This document shows, in pieces, positions 50,508-63,384 of a DNA stretch of 64,000 nt (position 1 is the first letter of the stretch; each line of letters starts with the position of its first letter). The notes below the pieces were generated by a model. That model was not told the origin of the DNA and made no database searches. It worked only from the letters and a program-made list of their open reading frames with translations. The stretch lies in assembly GCF_963662255.1 (NCBI RefSeq), contig NC_085047.1, forward strand, positions 45,477,006 to 45,541,005, read 5' to 3'. The stretch comes from Cinclus cinclus. Its lineage: Eukaryota; Chordata; Aves; Passeriformes; Cinclidae. The translations under genes and the position numbers were made by a program.

Positions 50508-53500
50508 AAAAGCCAAAGGGACTCAAGCATCTTGGGGGGGTCTTACTTCAGGGAAAAGTGCATTTACCTGGAGATGAGGTGTTGAAGATAGGCAGTATGA
50601 TTTCTTCTGAGGTAGGAATTAGCTCAGGACAAAGCCTAGAGACTGGTGTAAATGATGTGCTTAGCTTTGGAGGAGTTGGCCAGGTGTATTCCTTCTGTGC
50701 AGATGACAAACAGAGCAGTCAAGCTTGAACTTGCTTTCTTCTGTGATCTACTTTTATATTTTTAAGACGGTGGTATGTAATTCCACTTGTTTAGCATGCA
50801 TTTTTCTAAATTACATAATAATCTAAATCCATGAAGAAAGTTTTATTTCTGATGTGGGCAGGGGGGCTGAGCATTGCCACTGCAGGCAACTATATGATAT
50901 TTTGGTTTATGATGCTGTATTCTCAAAGGTTATGGAAAGAGAATAGTAATATTGTACATATAACTGAGATACCTCTCTCCAATCACTGCTGCCTACATCA
51001 AACCAGTGCTGCTTATACTCCTCTTTCTCTGTTCCTGGTGGCCTTACAATCTATAATTTGCTGTGTTGATTAAGAGTCCACTAAAATCAATGGACCATTA
51101 AAGCCTGCCCAGTAAATCTGGCAGCAGTCAATAGATTAACTTCAAGGTCCAGCCAAACATATTAGAAACAGTTTGTTGCTGACCACAATCACTCTGACTG
51201 AGACTCATGCCTGAAAATGAAATACTGTAATCTCTCTGGCTGTCAGCTAGCCTGCTGTTGTGTGTGCTCAGGCTTCCCCTGCTGTGAAGATAGCTATATT
51301 TACAGTGGTTGTTTATGCAGCAGCTTATTTTATTTAGCTATTAATCACATGGTGACATACTCTTTGCCATTTGGTGAACTGGAAGAGACTATCTTGTGTG
51401 TAAAACTCGAGCTTGTGTTCATGTTATCTTTTCCAATTGGATTGCCAGGTTTTGAACCATTTTGTCATACCAAGGTCTCTGTGATGCAAAGGGCAAATGA
51501 TAAAAAATTTCCTGCTGTTGACTACATGTACTTCAAATACCCCAGCATACACTTCCACTCCTACCTATGCTCATGGAGTTACTTCTCCTGTCATGTGTAG
51601 AACTGCTCCCAGGGATTAGGTTATGCACCCCCTGAAGCATTTGTAAGATCTCAGACACAGATTATATTTGTTACTGTGGCATTTTAGCATTTTATTAATG
51701 ACACTTCATGCTTCTTATGATTTAGGCTTCCTGTCTGTAAGTAGAACTTCCTACATCCTCACAAATGCAATTGAAGGTGTCTGAAGGCTAAGTATGCAGT
51801 TCAACTGAGCTGACCAGGCCTTCCATCAGAGAAAAGAGAGATGCCTGTCTAAGGAACAGGTATTCTGAGGTTTCAAGCAAAGCCTCCTTTAGGAAATGAC
51901 TATATGGCTTAGACTAGGCAGCCAGCATTTTGAGAATGAAAGAAATTCCCTCCTGTCTCACAAATGAATGTTATTTCAGAAAATAACAGCCTGTTGAACA
52001 AGACAAAATAGTAACAGTAGAGAGAGCTTGATTCATTTTTATAGGACAAGCTAACTCTTCAGTAGATTTTTTTTGTTTTACATGAGCCTTTCTATGGTTC
52101 CCTCAGCACAGGAGAAAACTGATTGGATAGTCATAATATTTTGTTGGTTTTAACCCAAAAAACTACTTATTCACCTAAAAAGAGTAAAATTATCACAAAT
52201 TAATTTTTAAGATTTTCACTGACAAGTTATACATATATAAAAGTATGAGACACAGATAAATATGACTAAGCAGCAGCATAGTGGAGCCACAGAATAGCTT
52301 ATGGAGTGATTATAAGCAGTATTGGATATTTTCTGATAAGTCATTTCTTAAATTAATCACACAGAGATTTGGGTACAAACTCTTGTTGTTTAACAAAAAT
52401 GTACGTATAGCCTTATTTATTTATGAATAGCCTCATATCTTATGTAAAAGAAATTGAATATACTGTAAAATCACCTATCTGAATCCATGTTCTGTTAGAT
52501 GTGAACAAACAGATGTAGTAGTAATTTTTTTTTTTTCCAAGCATTTTGCAGACTGGAACTAATAAATACTTAAAATTACTGCAAGAAATAGACTGTAGTA
52601 TCAACCTCTACCTTAGAGTCTTTTTTTCAGGACGCTAATAATTTATTAGTAGCTTTAGATAAGTTAACTGCTACTACTGTAATTTTTATGGTGCCACAAG
52701 TACAGCACTTTTTCTCAGTTTAATCATCCTAATTTCAATCTTTTCTCCTCACCCACCAGTGGGTCTCAATTGAGCAACATGTATTTTGCATCTAACAGTA
52801 GCTATTTAATAAAGTATTTACTTGCAGCTGCTGGCTGCTCTTCAAAGTCTCAATCCTGAGGTAGAGGGAAGGCCCTCATCTCTCTTTGGCTTCCACAGGA
52901 TGTTCCTTTTAGGACTGATTGATGTGTAAAAGGGATGGTATTGCAGTGTTTATAACATTGTTTACAGCGTTTATAACAGCCTGACCAGTCCTGTAATGCC
53001 AATGGAAGTTCTTTAATTTGGGTTTCTGAGGACTTGTGCATGGGGTCACATGTGTTTCAATATGATCTCCAGGAATTCCAAGATAATTTGTTCCAGAATA
53101 AATGGCATGATTTTACTGGGATTTTATTTTCTTTCTAGCTGTGTATGAGGAGCTGCACTTGACATTTGCATTTTGTTTTTTCAGTGTGAAGTTGTAAATT
53201 AGTCTCAGATCCCTTACAGTTTGGGCATGGAGACTCATGAACTTCTGTAAACCTTTTGATGTTCTCTGTCTGTGATTAAAGTACTATAATAAATCTACCC
53301 ACAAAGAAGATGTTAAAAAGCTGAAGCTGACAGCTTCTAAAGAACAGTGTTATCATCTCCCTACAAATATGGTCTTGCATCAAACAGACATATAAATGTT
53401 TGCTATAATTTCCCAGATTAACAGATTTTATATGTGGAATTTTACATGGTGGTGCACCTAACATCCTCATCTTCTCTCACAACTCCTGATGGAGTTGAAA

Positions 53501-53721
53501 GATAAAATGCTTTTTCAGATAAACTGGAATTCACTGTGATATCATAAAATTGTGATCAAAACTGAGCAAATTCTCCAGCACTGTTAAATGGGTATGAGAT
53601 TCTCTGGGTAATGATGAATAAAGATCATTTGGGAGATGTTTTTTAACACTTAGTGTAGATTTAGAGGCCTAAATAAGGTCTTCCTTCTCATTTTTCTGAA
53701 ACTTCTTCAAAACAAAATCTT
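50508..53721. other. Unique sequence, no gene seen
   Basis: It contains an open frame at 51217-51600 (+, 127 codons, Cys-rich N-terminal part, no known domain), a T-run at about 52526-52538 and a short direct repeat (gtttataaca) near 52949 and 52968. Confidence 0.5.
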
Positions 53722-54762
53722 CAGAAAAGGCCAGAGGACAACCAGGGAAGTACAGACCAGTCAGATTCTCTTTGGTCCCTGGAAATGTCATGCAGTGAGT
53801 CCTCTCAGAGCACATTTCTGGGTGCAGGAAGGAGAAAAAAGTGACTGGTAGCAGTCAGCATGGATTTAAAAAGGGTCAGTCATGCCTGGCCAGCCTGATT
53901 TCCACCTATGACTATGTTGCAGGTCAACAGCAGAGCAGTGGATGTCATTTTCATTGAGTTTTGCAAGACATTCAAGGCTTTTTCCATTATATTCTTGTAT
54001 TCAAGATGGGATGCTACAGTAGGAATGGGAAAATGGGGAAAAGTCAGGTGGACTGTAGTCTGGATAGATTTTTGGCTTTAGACGGTGATTGAGTAATAAC
54101 TCATCTTTACCTGGAGTTTGGCAACAAGGGAAACACCAAAGCCATCTGCACTGGGAAAGGCCCTGTAGGTCCTGGTGGGCAGTGAGAGGGGCACGGGCCA
54201 GCAGCAAACCCTGGTAACAGCTGTGGCCAGCAGTGGCCTGGGCTGGACGAACAGGGACAGAAAGAGAGAGCAGGGGCAGTCATTACTTCCACCTACTCAG
54301 AACTCCTTAGACCACACCTGATTACTGCACCCAGTTTAGTGTTCCCCCCTATGGAAAAAGGACGTTGATAAATGAATGAGCTCAGGTGAGGGCCCCAGGC
54401 TGTTGGGGAGCTTGGGCTTGTTAAACCTGGAGCAGCAACAGCTTCGGGGACATGTAACAGCAGCCCCCAATGCCTATGGAGAGCTCCTTGAGGGAATGGA
54501 GATGGGCTTTTTGCAACCCTGCAGGGAGGGAGGGTAAGAAGCAAAGAGAAGCTGAAACAGCAGAGTTTCAGCTTAGCTGTAAGGAGAAAAATGCTTCCTA
54601 TGAGGACAGTCAGATGTGCAGATTATGAAGTCTTTGGAGGTTCTCCAGACCCAGATGGAGGATCACAGATCACAGAGTTGATCTGCTGTAAGCAGAAGGC
54701 CAAACCAGTGGCCTCTTGAGGTCCCTCCCAGTCAGAGCTATTCCGTGGTCCTGTGACTTCTG
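53722..54762 (+). mobile_element. CR1 LINE 3' portion with RT relics, sense, about 1.0 kb
   Basis: The start encodes the RT entry block 'GNYRPVRFSLVPGNVMQ' (usual GNYRPVSLTSVPGKVME). Around 53850-53960 come 'AVDVIFIEFCKTFKAFS' remnants of motif A with the catalytic Asp changed to Glu. The middle is heavily rearranged. The distal part again follows CR1 order: 'gagcttgggcttgttaaacc', 'ggggacatgtaacagcagcc', 'cccaatgcctatggagagct', 'tatgaggacagtcag' and 'ggttctccagacccagatgg'. It ends 'gaggtccctcccagtcagag' and 'ttccgtggtcctgtga'. The 5' part is missing. Confidence 0.93.
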
Positions 54763-55583
54763 TGGAATGACACCTACAGTCATGAGCTGTGCCATGACAT
54801 ATTTAGGGAGGGACTTCTGTGAGCTCTTCCACAGCATGCATGGCAAGGGATTTCCATGAGCATGATGACATGCTGAGAGGGTGACAGGTTATTGGGCAGA
54901 GGCTGGATGACCCCTATCACTGCAATCAGCCAGGTGGGAGAGGGAGTTATGCTAAAGTGTCAGGGTCCTGTTCCATCCCAGCACAAATCTCTGTAATCTC
55001 TCTTTCTTACTGCCTACATTCTTCATTTACATATAAATTGGCTGCTTTGCACACAGACCCCATTTATGATGGTAGTTACAGAATATTTGACTACATTCTC
55101 ACATCCCCTTATAAATGTATAAATTGGCATTTGAAATCCTCCATGGTAGAGGATGAGAATATGATCACCTTGCAAACAAGTCAACAGGCTTGTCTATCTC
55201 TTCTCCCCAAAACAGGAGCTCCTCTTTTGGTAAGATTTGCACTCTGACTGTATCAGAGTATACCTGGAACAGATGTACATAGTGCTATATATTTTATATT
55301 ATGTAGGTCTAGTGACTTTATCACTGGCAATCTAAAAGAATCTATAATCTGTTGTTCCAATAAACCACACTATTTGTGAATCTGTGTTTGTGAAAGTTCC
55401 TGTTGAAATCAACCAGACTTATTTAATGTTTTCATTATTGATCTAAAATGCCACATACATGCTCCAGTTTCAAAGGGGTTTTTTTTGTTGTTGTTGTTGT
55501 TGCTATGTGGACTCCAATCCTCACTAAAGTCAAAGTACCTAAAGCACACTGAGGGGTTTAGAAGGATAAGGGCAGATTACAAG
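54763..55583. other. Unique sequence
   Basis: A (TTG)n run of about six units lies at 55485-55502; nothing else is recognised. Confidence 0.5.
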
Positions 55584-55619
<36 letters not shown>

Positions 55620-55620
55620 C

Positions 55621-55652
<32 letters not shown>

Positions 55653-55662
55653 TTTTTTTTTT
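55584..55662. repeat. (TA)n microsatellite with AC interruptions and a T-run
   Basis: About 34 TA-type units with several C interruptions (tacata, tacacaca) are followed by an 11-base T run. The Ile/Tyr-rich frame crossing it is an artefact. Confidence 0.97.
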
Positions 55663-58600
55663 ACCCCACATATAGTGAGGTTGTGCTGTGCAAGGCAGTT
55701 CACAGTGTGCTGCCTATCCTGGCCTCTGCTCCCTCTAACTTAAGTTGCTACATCTTCTTTCAATTAGGCAGATTGGTGACCATCTATGCTCCTTTTCCGT
55801 CAACACCCTCTCTTTTCTATACATATGCTTCTCTTCAGCAACAGCCTCTCAGATATTATTTGATATGTGTGAATTTATCCCAGTTCTGCTGCTCTGTGTG
55901 TTCAAGTTGACACTCGTGTGGTTGTGCCAGAGTGGTGCTGGAATAGGGCTGATTTCACCAGCATGCTGGCAATGAAGGGCAAAGTGGTTCTGTCAATTCT
56001 GAGAGGACCAACTGGGTTGAGGATCAATGTGCATAAAAATCTTTGAACTGATTTGAAAGCTTCTTAAGCACGAAGGTACTTGCTTATGTAAGTATTTGCC
56101 TATTATGGTCCTAGGTCAGGAAGAAAAGGTGGGAAGCTTCAGGACGCAACTCAGGAAACTGAAGGCATACAGATTGGGAAAATACCCTCTCTCTTTAGTA
56201 GCTGTGTTCTGATTCATCACTTTGTGTTTTGTACTTCATGTAAAAAATTGTGTCCATTTTGCACGTTTATTTGGTGAAGAATTCTTTTTTCTTATGACTT
56301 TTGGCTTGTTTGCTACAATTTTTTTTCTTCTGTCATATAATTTCTCACGAACTTTTTTTTTCTCTTCATACCTAGTTCTTTCCATCTTTCTCAAGAGGAT
56401 TTGTCCCCTACTCTTTTTATCAGAGACTTTTTATCATTTCCTTTGCTCATAGTTGGAATCTCTCAAAGTTTATCAATATCCTCATGTAGTCAAGTGCTTA
56501 GGAGTACATACAACTTTCCAACTGCAATCTTTCCTAGAGACATATAAAGAAGAGTAATTACTTCTCTGGCCTTACAAACGATACCCCACAGTATAATAAG
56601 CTGAAAGACTTTGTCTTCTGCAGCAGAAATCATAGTACATACTCATGCTTAGCATGTTTAATTTTTTATCTACTATCAACTCCAAAATTAATAAGTTATT
56701 AGTAATTTTGGAACTCCCAGAGCCCTCTGGGACTTTTTCCTTTAGATATAAGCATCCTATAATGCCTTTATAATTTATTCATCACTCTTTAATGTTCTGT
56801 TAAATTCCTCTCTACTTTCAAAGTTAGAATTAAATATGTGTATGAACCATGTTCATTTCTGACTTAGTAGAGGCCCTCCAGGGACTGATGAATTCAACAT
56901 TTAGCTGATGAATGACAATCAGTCCCTTGCAGCAAGCTCAGTTATCAGTTAGATTATGAATTTTGGACGGAGGAAATGATTGGCTGTGTTTCTTTATTGT
57001 GATCTTTCATCACTGATGTCGAAGAGTGCTGTGCATCTGGTGTCAGTGAACTGATACCAGGAATGCGTGTTATCTTTTAGCTTCAGCAATGAACCTTATT
57101 CATGGTATGGCAGGAGATGCAGTAGGACCCATGTAGTTTGGAATCATTAAATCTGCTCAAGCTGGTAATGGAACAAATGTTATTGTTCAACTACAGCTTC
57201 TGGATAGGAAGCATCCACTGACTCTCCAGCTCCTCTGTTCAGACAAAGCTAAGAGGACACCATGAATAATTAAGGGATAAAATCTACCCAAGTAATAATA
57301 AAGTCTTAGATTGTTCTGATTTTATCAGGAAGTATTTCTGCACACAGGCTGGAAACAAGCCCTCAGCTACTGCATGCTGAAGTCAGTGCCTCTGCCTGCC
57401 AAGGATTGGGGAACAGCAGCACTGTAGAAACTGAAAACCTCTGACTTCTGCATATCACAGCAGCATGGATTTCCTGGCCAAACTTCAGAGGGACCAGCTA
57501 GTCCTCATTTTGGCCTTGTGTCTAGAGACCACATTCAGTAGTCACCTCCAGTGGTGAGGAGATACTGAGGAAGATGAGATATGGGAAGAACCTTGACAGC
57601 ATCTCCCTATGATCCATCTGCAGCTGCTGCAGGGAGAACTGACACAACATCAGGGACTGTCAGCACATGCTGTTGAGGAACAATGGCAGGTTGCAGTGCT
57701 CCTGAGGAAAAGGTTTCCCCTCAGGAGACAAGGGCATGCTGCCCTGCAGTGAGAGGGAACTGTAGAGATGAGAAGTCTGCCATCTCCAGTTATGTAATTT
57801 CTGAAGTGCTGAAAAAAGCAATTGCTAACAATTTTCTGTGAGAAACAGCATGTGAGTTATTGATTGATTCTTACTGTCAGGTAATCTGAGCACAAACTTT
57901 CTGTGAGGAAAGGCCAAAGTGTCAAATACACATTGCACCATTTTCAAGAACATCTACATCAAACTGATGATGGGCAGAACTAGAGGCTCCTCACTTCATG
58001 TAATATATGCTTCCAAAGTTCAATAGCATTGTCATATAATTCAAGGGTTTGCTTCAATCACTATTCATAACTTCTGTCAGTGCTGGAGTTGGGAAAATAA
58101 TGAAAACATTATTCATAGAATGTATTAGTCCTCAAATTCCATGAATCTCATTGAATAGATTATTCAACTATTATTATGTCTCTTCCCCCTCACCCCTCCT
58201 CCCTTTCCCTGGGGATTTTCAGATGACTACCCATAAGGAGGAGCAGGTGCAGATGCAGGTGTCGACCCAAGCTGGAGATGCTGCAGCTGTCCTGGATGAT
58301 CCAGGTTCTTGAATGGTGAGCATCCAAAACACAGTGTGCATGGTTCCCTCATTTATGTGTTATTTTTTCTGCACAAAAGTTCAAAATTGCACTAGAGAGG
58401 AATAGGTAAATCAATCACATCCTGAATATTTAAACAAATACACTTTCTTCAGAGGTAGATTGTATCCAAGGTGGCCCTTCTTGTCACTCCCCAGGGATGG
58501 AGTGGCAGCAGCAGCAGCTTCTGCTTGGTTTCTGCAGATAAACTGTGCTCTTTCTGCTGCTCTGAAGGTGTCATGCAGGTGAGGAGCAGTGCTTTTCCAA

Positions 58601-60687
58601 ATTTGTTGTGGCAGCACTGAAAGCTGTGCTCTCTTATAAATGGTACCTATTAGGATAATTTTATAAGATCATGGGTTAAAATTTTGATTATTTTCAGTTA
58701 TTGATATTAAAGGTGAATTATTCATCCCCTGTGATGAAGGAAAATTTAGAAGGCTGCACTCTGCATCCTCTTGTGGGAGTGTCTATGGCCTTCACATGTT
58801 TGAACCCAGGAAGATACAGTGAATGCCCTGTTTGTACCTGCTGAAGGGTGGGAAAAGACCTGAGAGCCACGTGCACTTTATGGGGCAGAGTATGGGGTCT
58901 GATCAAGAAGGCCTTGACCTGAAATTACCAGTACCAACCTGCCACAGGGCAGCCCTGTGGTCAGCTCCCAACACCGCTCCTCCTCTTCATCTAGGCAGTC
59001 CAGGTGTCAGGAGATGCTTCTTCACAGCATCTTGTACAAGTTGCACCAAGTTCTGCCCCCTCTCATGGCTCAAAAGTAAGGAAAGACAGGGAGGCAGGAA
59101 AGGCAGGGAAAGCCTTGAGCTTATAAAATTATATTAATATATACATTTATAGATATAGTGCTCCCAGCCTGAGGACCCAGGAACCTACAGGAAGATGGGG
59201 AAACCATGTTTTTTACCTCCTTTTTAAATGAGTGCTCACTTCATGGAGGTCCCTGCAGCTGCTTGTCATAGGTGCACAGGATGGAGCTTGTCAGCTCACC
59301 AGTGAACTCTTCAGTTGTGTCCTGTCCGCACAGGGTAGGGTTTGGTGAAACGCATCTTTCAGGCACAGCATCAGCAGAATTGCTCATCACACTCACTAAT
59401 TTCAGCCAAAGAAAGGAGACAACTTTTCTGTCAATGCCTTTAGTGAGGAATGTCTGCAAAGTGGGCTGTAAGCACAATTGCTGGAATAGCACCTATCTTT
59501 CTATCTCAGGACCCTCTGGCTTACTTCAGACTCTGACTAAAACCTGCCATGAAGCCAGTTTGAGCACCTCGTGGGTGCCTCTTCCTTCATGAGAAGGGAA
59601 TTAGGCTCACCATGGTTGTGAAGTGGACTAGAGGTCTGCATATGGGTCCAAGGAGGAGATTAAAAACTGCTGCTGACCTGAATGGACCACATCTGATCAT
59701 GGGTATGAATGCAAATCATCTCCTTATCCATCACAGGAGGAGGAGCAGAGCCCACGTTAATCAGTGGGGCTGAAAAGGTCAATATTTGTCTTGTAGAGCT
59801 CAGCACAAGGCACAGAGAGAAAGAAACATTTTCCCCAGCATGTCTATGCTGCTGTAGTACAAATTAAGACTGTTGTAGGCTGTGGGTTTGAGACATAAAT
59901 GTCTGCATGCATACAAGACCTGCAAGACCCAGACCATGGTCCTCCAAGGTGTTCCCCAGAGAAGCTCCTGGGAGGGATCTGCTGGCATGTGCTGGTTCCA
60001 TCCATCCTCGGCAAGACATGATGGTTCTTACAGCCTTGCCCCAAGTTGTGAAACAACCCCCAGCCTGGGACTTGCCTTCCTCCTGCTTGAGGATTGTCTG
60101 TGTCTCAAGGAGTTCACCTTTGCTGTTCCCGCCTAGTCCTGTGAGACAGCTGAGGCAGCACCATGGCAGCTTGTACTCTTTCTTTTCCTCTAAGAGCTAC
60201 TATGTCCTCTGTCACAGGGGAAAAACTGCTTAGCTCAAGGGGTTTTAAGCAAATCAGGATCAAAGCCATTTTGAGATTATTTTTAATGATGTATAATTAA
60301 CTGGCAATCAGTGAACTGCACATGCAGGATCAATATCAGTAATACGACACAGAAACCACAGTACTAGATGGCTATGAAATATTAATAACCACCTACAAAA
60401 TTCAAAATGGACTTTATATCTAATCCCCCAAAGCTCTAATCCCACAGTGTGCATAGCTTTGTGCACACCACCTCCTCATGGGTCACATGGGCTACCAGCA
60501 CTTTACTCCTCTGCTAGAAATGGGGATTCCTCCACTCTCACATGCCTCCTGTGAAAAGTGGGTGCTGTCCAAGCCCACACCAGTAACAAAGACCCACCCT
60601 GAGCTCAAACACGGGCACTGAAGGTGTGCATCTCCACTATACTACATATCTCCACTACAGCCTCCCACACTATCACCCCACTAGAAC
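55663..60687. other. Unique sequence, no gene seen
   Basis: 5 kb without a recognised mobile element. Open frames at 58823-59137 (+), 59272-59592 (+), 59241-59492 (-) and 59907-60233 (+) have no known domain and overlap each other on both strands, as chance frames in GC-richer sequence do. Confidence 0.5.
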
Positions 60688-61872
60688 ATGAGAGGATAGA
60701 CTGCTTCAGTTGGAAGGGACCTACAATGATCACCCAGTCCAACTGCCTGACCACTTCAGGGCTGACCAAAAGTTCAAGCATGTTATTAAGGGCATTATCC
60801 AAATGCCTCTTAAACACTGTCAGGTTTGGACCGCTCACCAAGAAGCCCTCTCCAGTATTTGACCACCCTTTTGGTGAAGAAATGCTTCCTAAAGTCCAGT
60901 CCCAACACCTTCTGGCACAGCTTTGAACCATTCACACACACCCTGCCACTGGATACCAGGGAGAAGAACTCAGCACCTCCCTCTCCAATTCCTCTCCTCA
61001 GGAAACTGTGGAGGGCAATGAGGTTGTCTCTCAGACTCTTTTTCTCCAAGTAGACAAACCCCAAGTCCTGAGCTGCTCCTCACAGGCCATTCCTTGCAGC
61101 CCTTTCACCTGCTTTGTTGCCCTCCTTTAGATGCATTCCAGTGTTTTCTCATCCTTCTTAAAACGTGGGCATGGAACCTCAGATGTTCCTTGAGGTGAGG
61201 CTGCACCAGTGCTGGGCACAGGGGGACAATCCCATCTTCTGCCTGGCTGGGATGTTGTGCCCGATGCACCCCAGGATGGGCTCTGCCCCAGGATGGGCTC
61301 TGCCCTCCTGGCTGCCAGGACTCACTGCTGACTCACACTGAGCTGCTGCCCCCACCAGCACCCCCAGGCCCCTCTCTGAAGGGCTCTCCAGCCACTCCTC
61401 TCCCAGTTTATATGTGTGTCTGGCACTACTCTGTCCTAAGTGAAGGAACCAGTATTTGGACTTGCTATATTTTATCCCATTAATCATAACCCAATGCTCC
61501 AATCTATCCAGATCCCTCCGCAGGCCCTCCTGTCTCCTGAGAGAGTCAGCAGCACCTCTCAGTTTAGAAATTATCAGGAAACTTGCTAATGGTGTATTCA
61601 CCTCCTGCACCCAGATCATTAACAAATATACTGAACAGAACTCACTCTAGAACTGAGCCCTGAGGAGCAGCACTGGTGACCAGTGGCCAGCCAGATGTAG
61701 CCCCATTCACCAGAACACTTTGAGCTCTGTCCTTCAGCCACTTCTTCACCCAGCACACCATGAACCCACTCACCTCACAGCTGGACAGCTTGAGGGTGCT
61801 GTGAGGGGCAGTATCAAAAGTTATACTAAAATCCAGAAAAACTACATCCACTGCCTTCCCTTCATCCACCAG
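60688..61872 (-). mobile_element. Largest CR1 LINE copy in the window, antisense, about 1.2 kb
   Basis: On the minus strand the copy starts within the RT domain at 'VDEGKAVDVVFLDFSITFDT', keeping the motif-A Asp (FLDF). It goes on through 'WVKKWLKDRAQSVLVNGATS' and 'PQGSVLE'. The catalytic FADD box has become FPDN and is followed by a stop (about 61570). The downstream blocks are present in order: 'LRRDLDRLEHWVMINGIKYS', 'LGEEWLESPSERGLGVLVGA', 'PILGCIGHNIPAR', 'LEKKSLRDNLIALHSFLRRG' and 'FKRHLDNALNNMLELL'. The 3' UTR follows, ending at 'ttcagttggaagggacct' on the + strand. A 17-bp tandem duplication at 61269-61302 shifts the frame. It is 5'-truncated and inactive. Confidence 0.97.
61269..61302. 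repeat. Perfect 17-bp tandem duplication within CR1
   Basis: CCCCAGGATGGGCTCTG occurs twice head to tail (61269-61285 and 61286-61302). On the minus strand the two copies are read in different frames (RAHPGA, then EPILGC). Confidence 0.97.
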
Positions 61873-63384
61873 GCTTCTCTGTCTCCTTCTTTCCTGCCAT
61901 CCCTCCTCACTGGCATGGAGACCTACCTTGCCTCTTTGCCTTTTCCTCATACCCAACCTGACCAAGCCCTTTTTGTCCACAGCCATGTTGTGCCATCCTT
62001 TCCATGTCTTTAGACCCTGGTCCTGTTTCTTCTTTTCTTTCTGGGGAAGAATTCAGTCATAACCATGTAATGATCTCCTGGGCAGGACTGAGCTAAATAT
62101 GCCACACACCTGGAAGTTATCCAAAAATACTTTCCAGATTTACAGTCTTCCAGATTTCACAGAAAACAAGGTAGACTTTTGTCCATTTTTGCCCAGAACA
62201 TCCTCTTTGAAGCTGAAGAAATTGGAAATGCTCTTGAAAAGGTATTCTGGCACAGTCAGAGACCAGAGACATAGGGTCAGAAAACCACTATCAATATGGT
62301 AAGCTCAGTCAGTTCCTGTGTTTTCTCTTCTACTTGACTCTTAAAGGGAGGGCTTTTAATTCCCATTCCTTCAGACCAGTCTGATTTTCAGAGGATATTT
62401 TTGTAGTGCATGTGTGTGTATGTTGTGCATGTTTGTGTGCATGTGTTTGCTTTCCTGTAATTACTGCTGTAAATGTAGTGTTCAAGAGTCAGGATAACCA
62501 TTCAGTCATATACTGCTAGGCAATTGGCTGCAAAGATACACAGTCTGCATTTCTCATCAATATTTTCTAGTATGTTTTCTTAGTCTTATTCCCAACCATG
62601 TGCCTTTTTCTCTTCCATTTTTTTAAAGCAAATTCCCAAACGCAAATGATTAGGATAAAATTGAATTACATAGCAACAGTAAGCTGAAAGTATAAATAGT
62701 CCTCAGTTTGTCATTTATGAGCAATGAGGATTGTTTTTTTTAAGTGGTACCCAGTGAAGGGTCAATTCTCAATTAACAGTGTTAGGAGAAAATGCTGAGT
62801 ATTGCCATATGGCTTGATTTGTGTAAATGGGTCATGGAATGACTTTTCTGTAGGTCTCTGCACCGAAAGGTGTTTGCTTCACAGCTGACTGCTCTTCCCC
62901 CAGTTTCCAGTCAAGCAGAAGATGATTCAAAAGACAGTTTTTGAGCTTATCCTATTTTTGGATGGTGTCGTACAGTTTGACACATTTTGTATTTAAAGGG
63001 GATGGCTATCTCCTATTTGCGTAAGTGAACAAGGTGTGATGTATGTGGCCTCCTGCAGCAGCTGTGTGACTAAATCCCATGTGCATTGTCACTGACTAGA
63101 CAGGCAGCGCTGGAGATGGCTGCTGCTGCCTTTTAGTATCAGCTGAACTGGGTGAGTTTTGTGAGGCATGTTCACACAGCACCTTAGACATCCACCTACC
63201 TTTCCCTCCCTTTTTATTTCCACCTATTTGACTGTCCTTTCTGAAAGATCTCCAGCCCTTATCCCAGTCCTGCTCCTGGAAAACATTAATTATCTATGGA
63301 TAGATTGGAAGCAGCATAGCAGATGCTGAGCAGCATAGTTGGCATGGGTGTCTCAAAGGTGGTGAAGGTACTGTGGTGCCAGAG
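61873..63384. other. Unique sequence
   Basis: Contains a TG-rich imperfect tract at 62408-62450; no gene or repeat family is recognised. The open frame that enters from the CR1 at 61870 leaves CR1-like sequence immediately. Confidence 0.5.
62408..62450. repeat. Imperfect (TG)n-rich tract
   Basis: Alternating TG/TA/CA steps (gcatgtgtgtgtatgttgtg and onward) form a degenerate purine-pyrimidine alternating stretch. Confidence 0.75.

Noticed and set aside
51217..51600. 127-codon Cys-rich + frame
   Set aside because: It has several Cys near the N-terminus but no signal peptide with a plausible cysteine framework, no exon signals and no known family.
59241..59592. Overlapping frames on both strands (106 and 83 codons)
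   Set aside because: Mutually overlapping frames on opposite strands without any recognised domain are typical of chance in GC-richer sequence.
6686..62450. Tandem repeats considered as CRISPR-like arrays
   Set aside because: All are simple microsatellites or minisatellites without unique spacers, in a vertebrate sequence.
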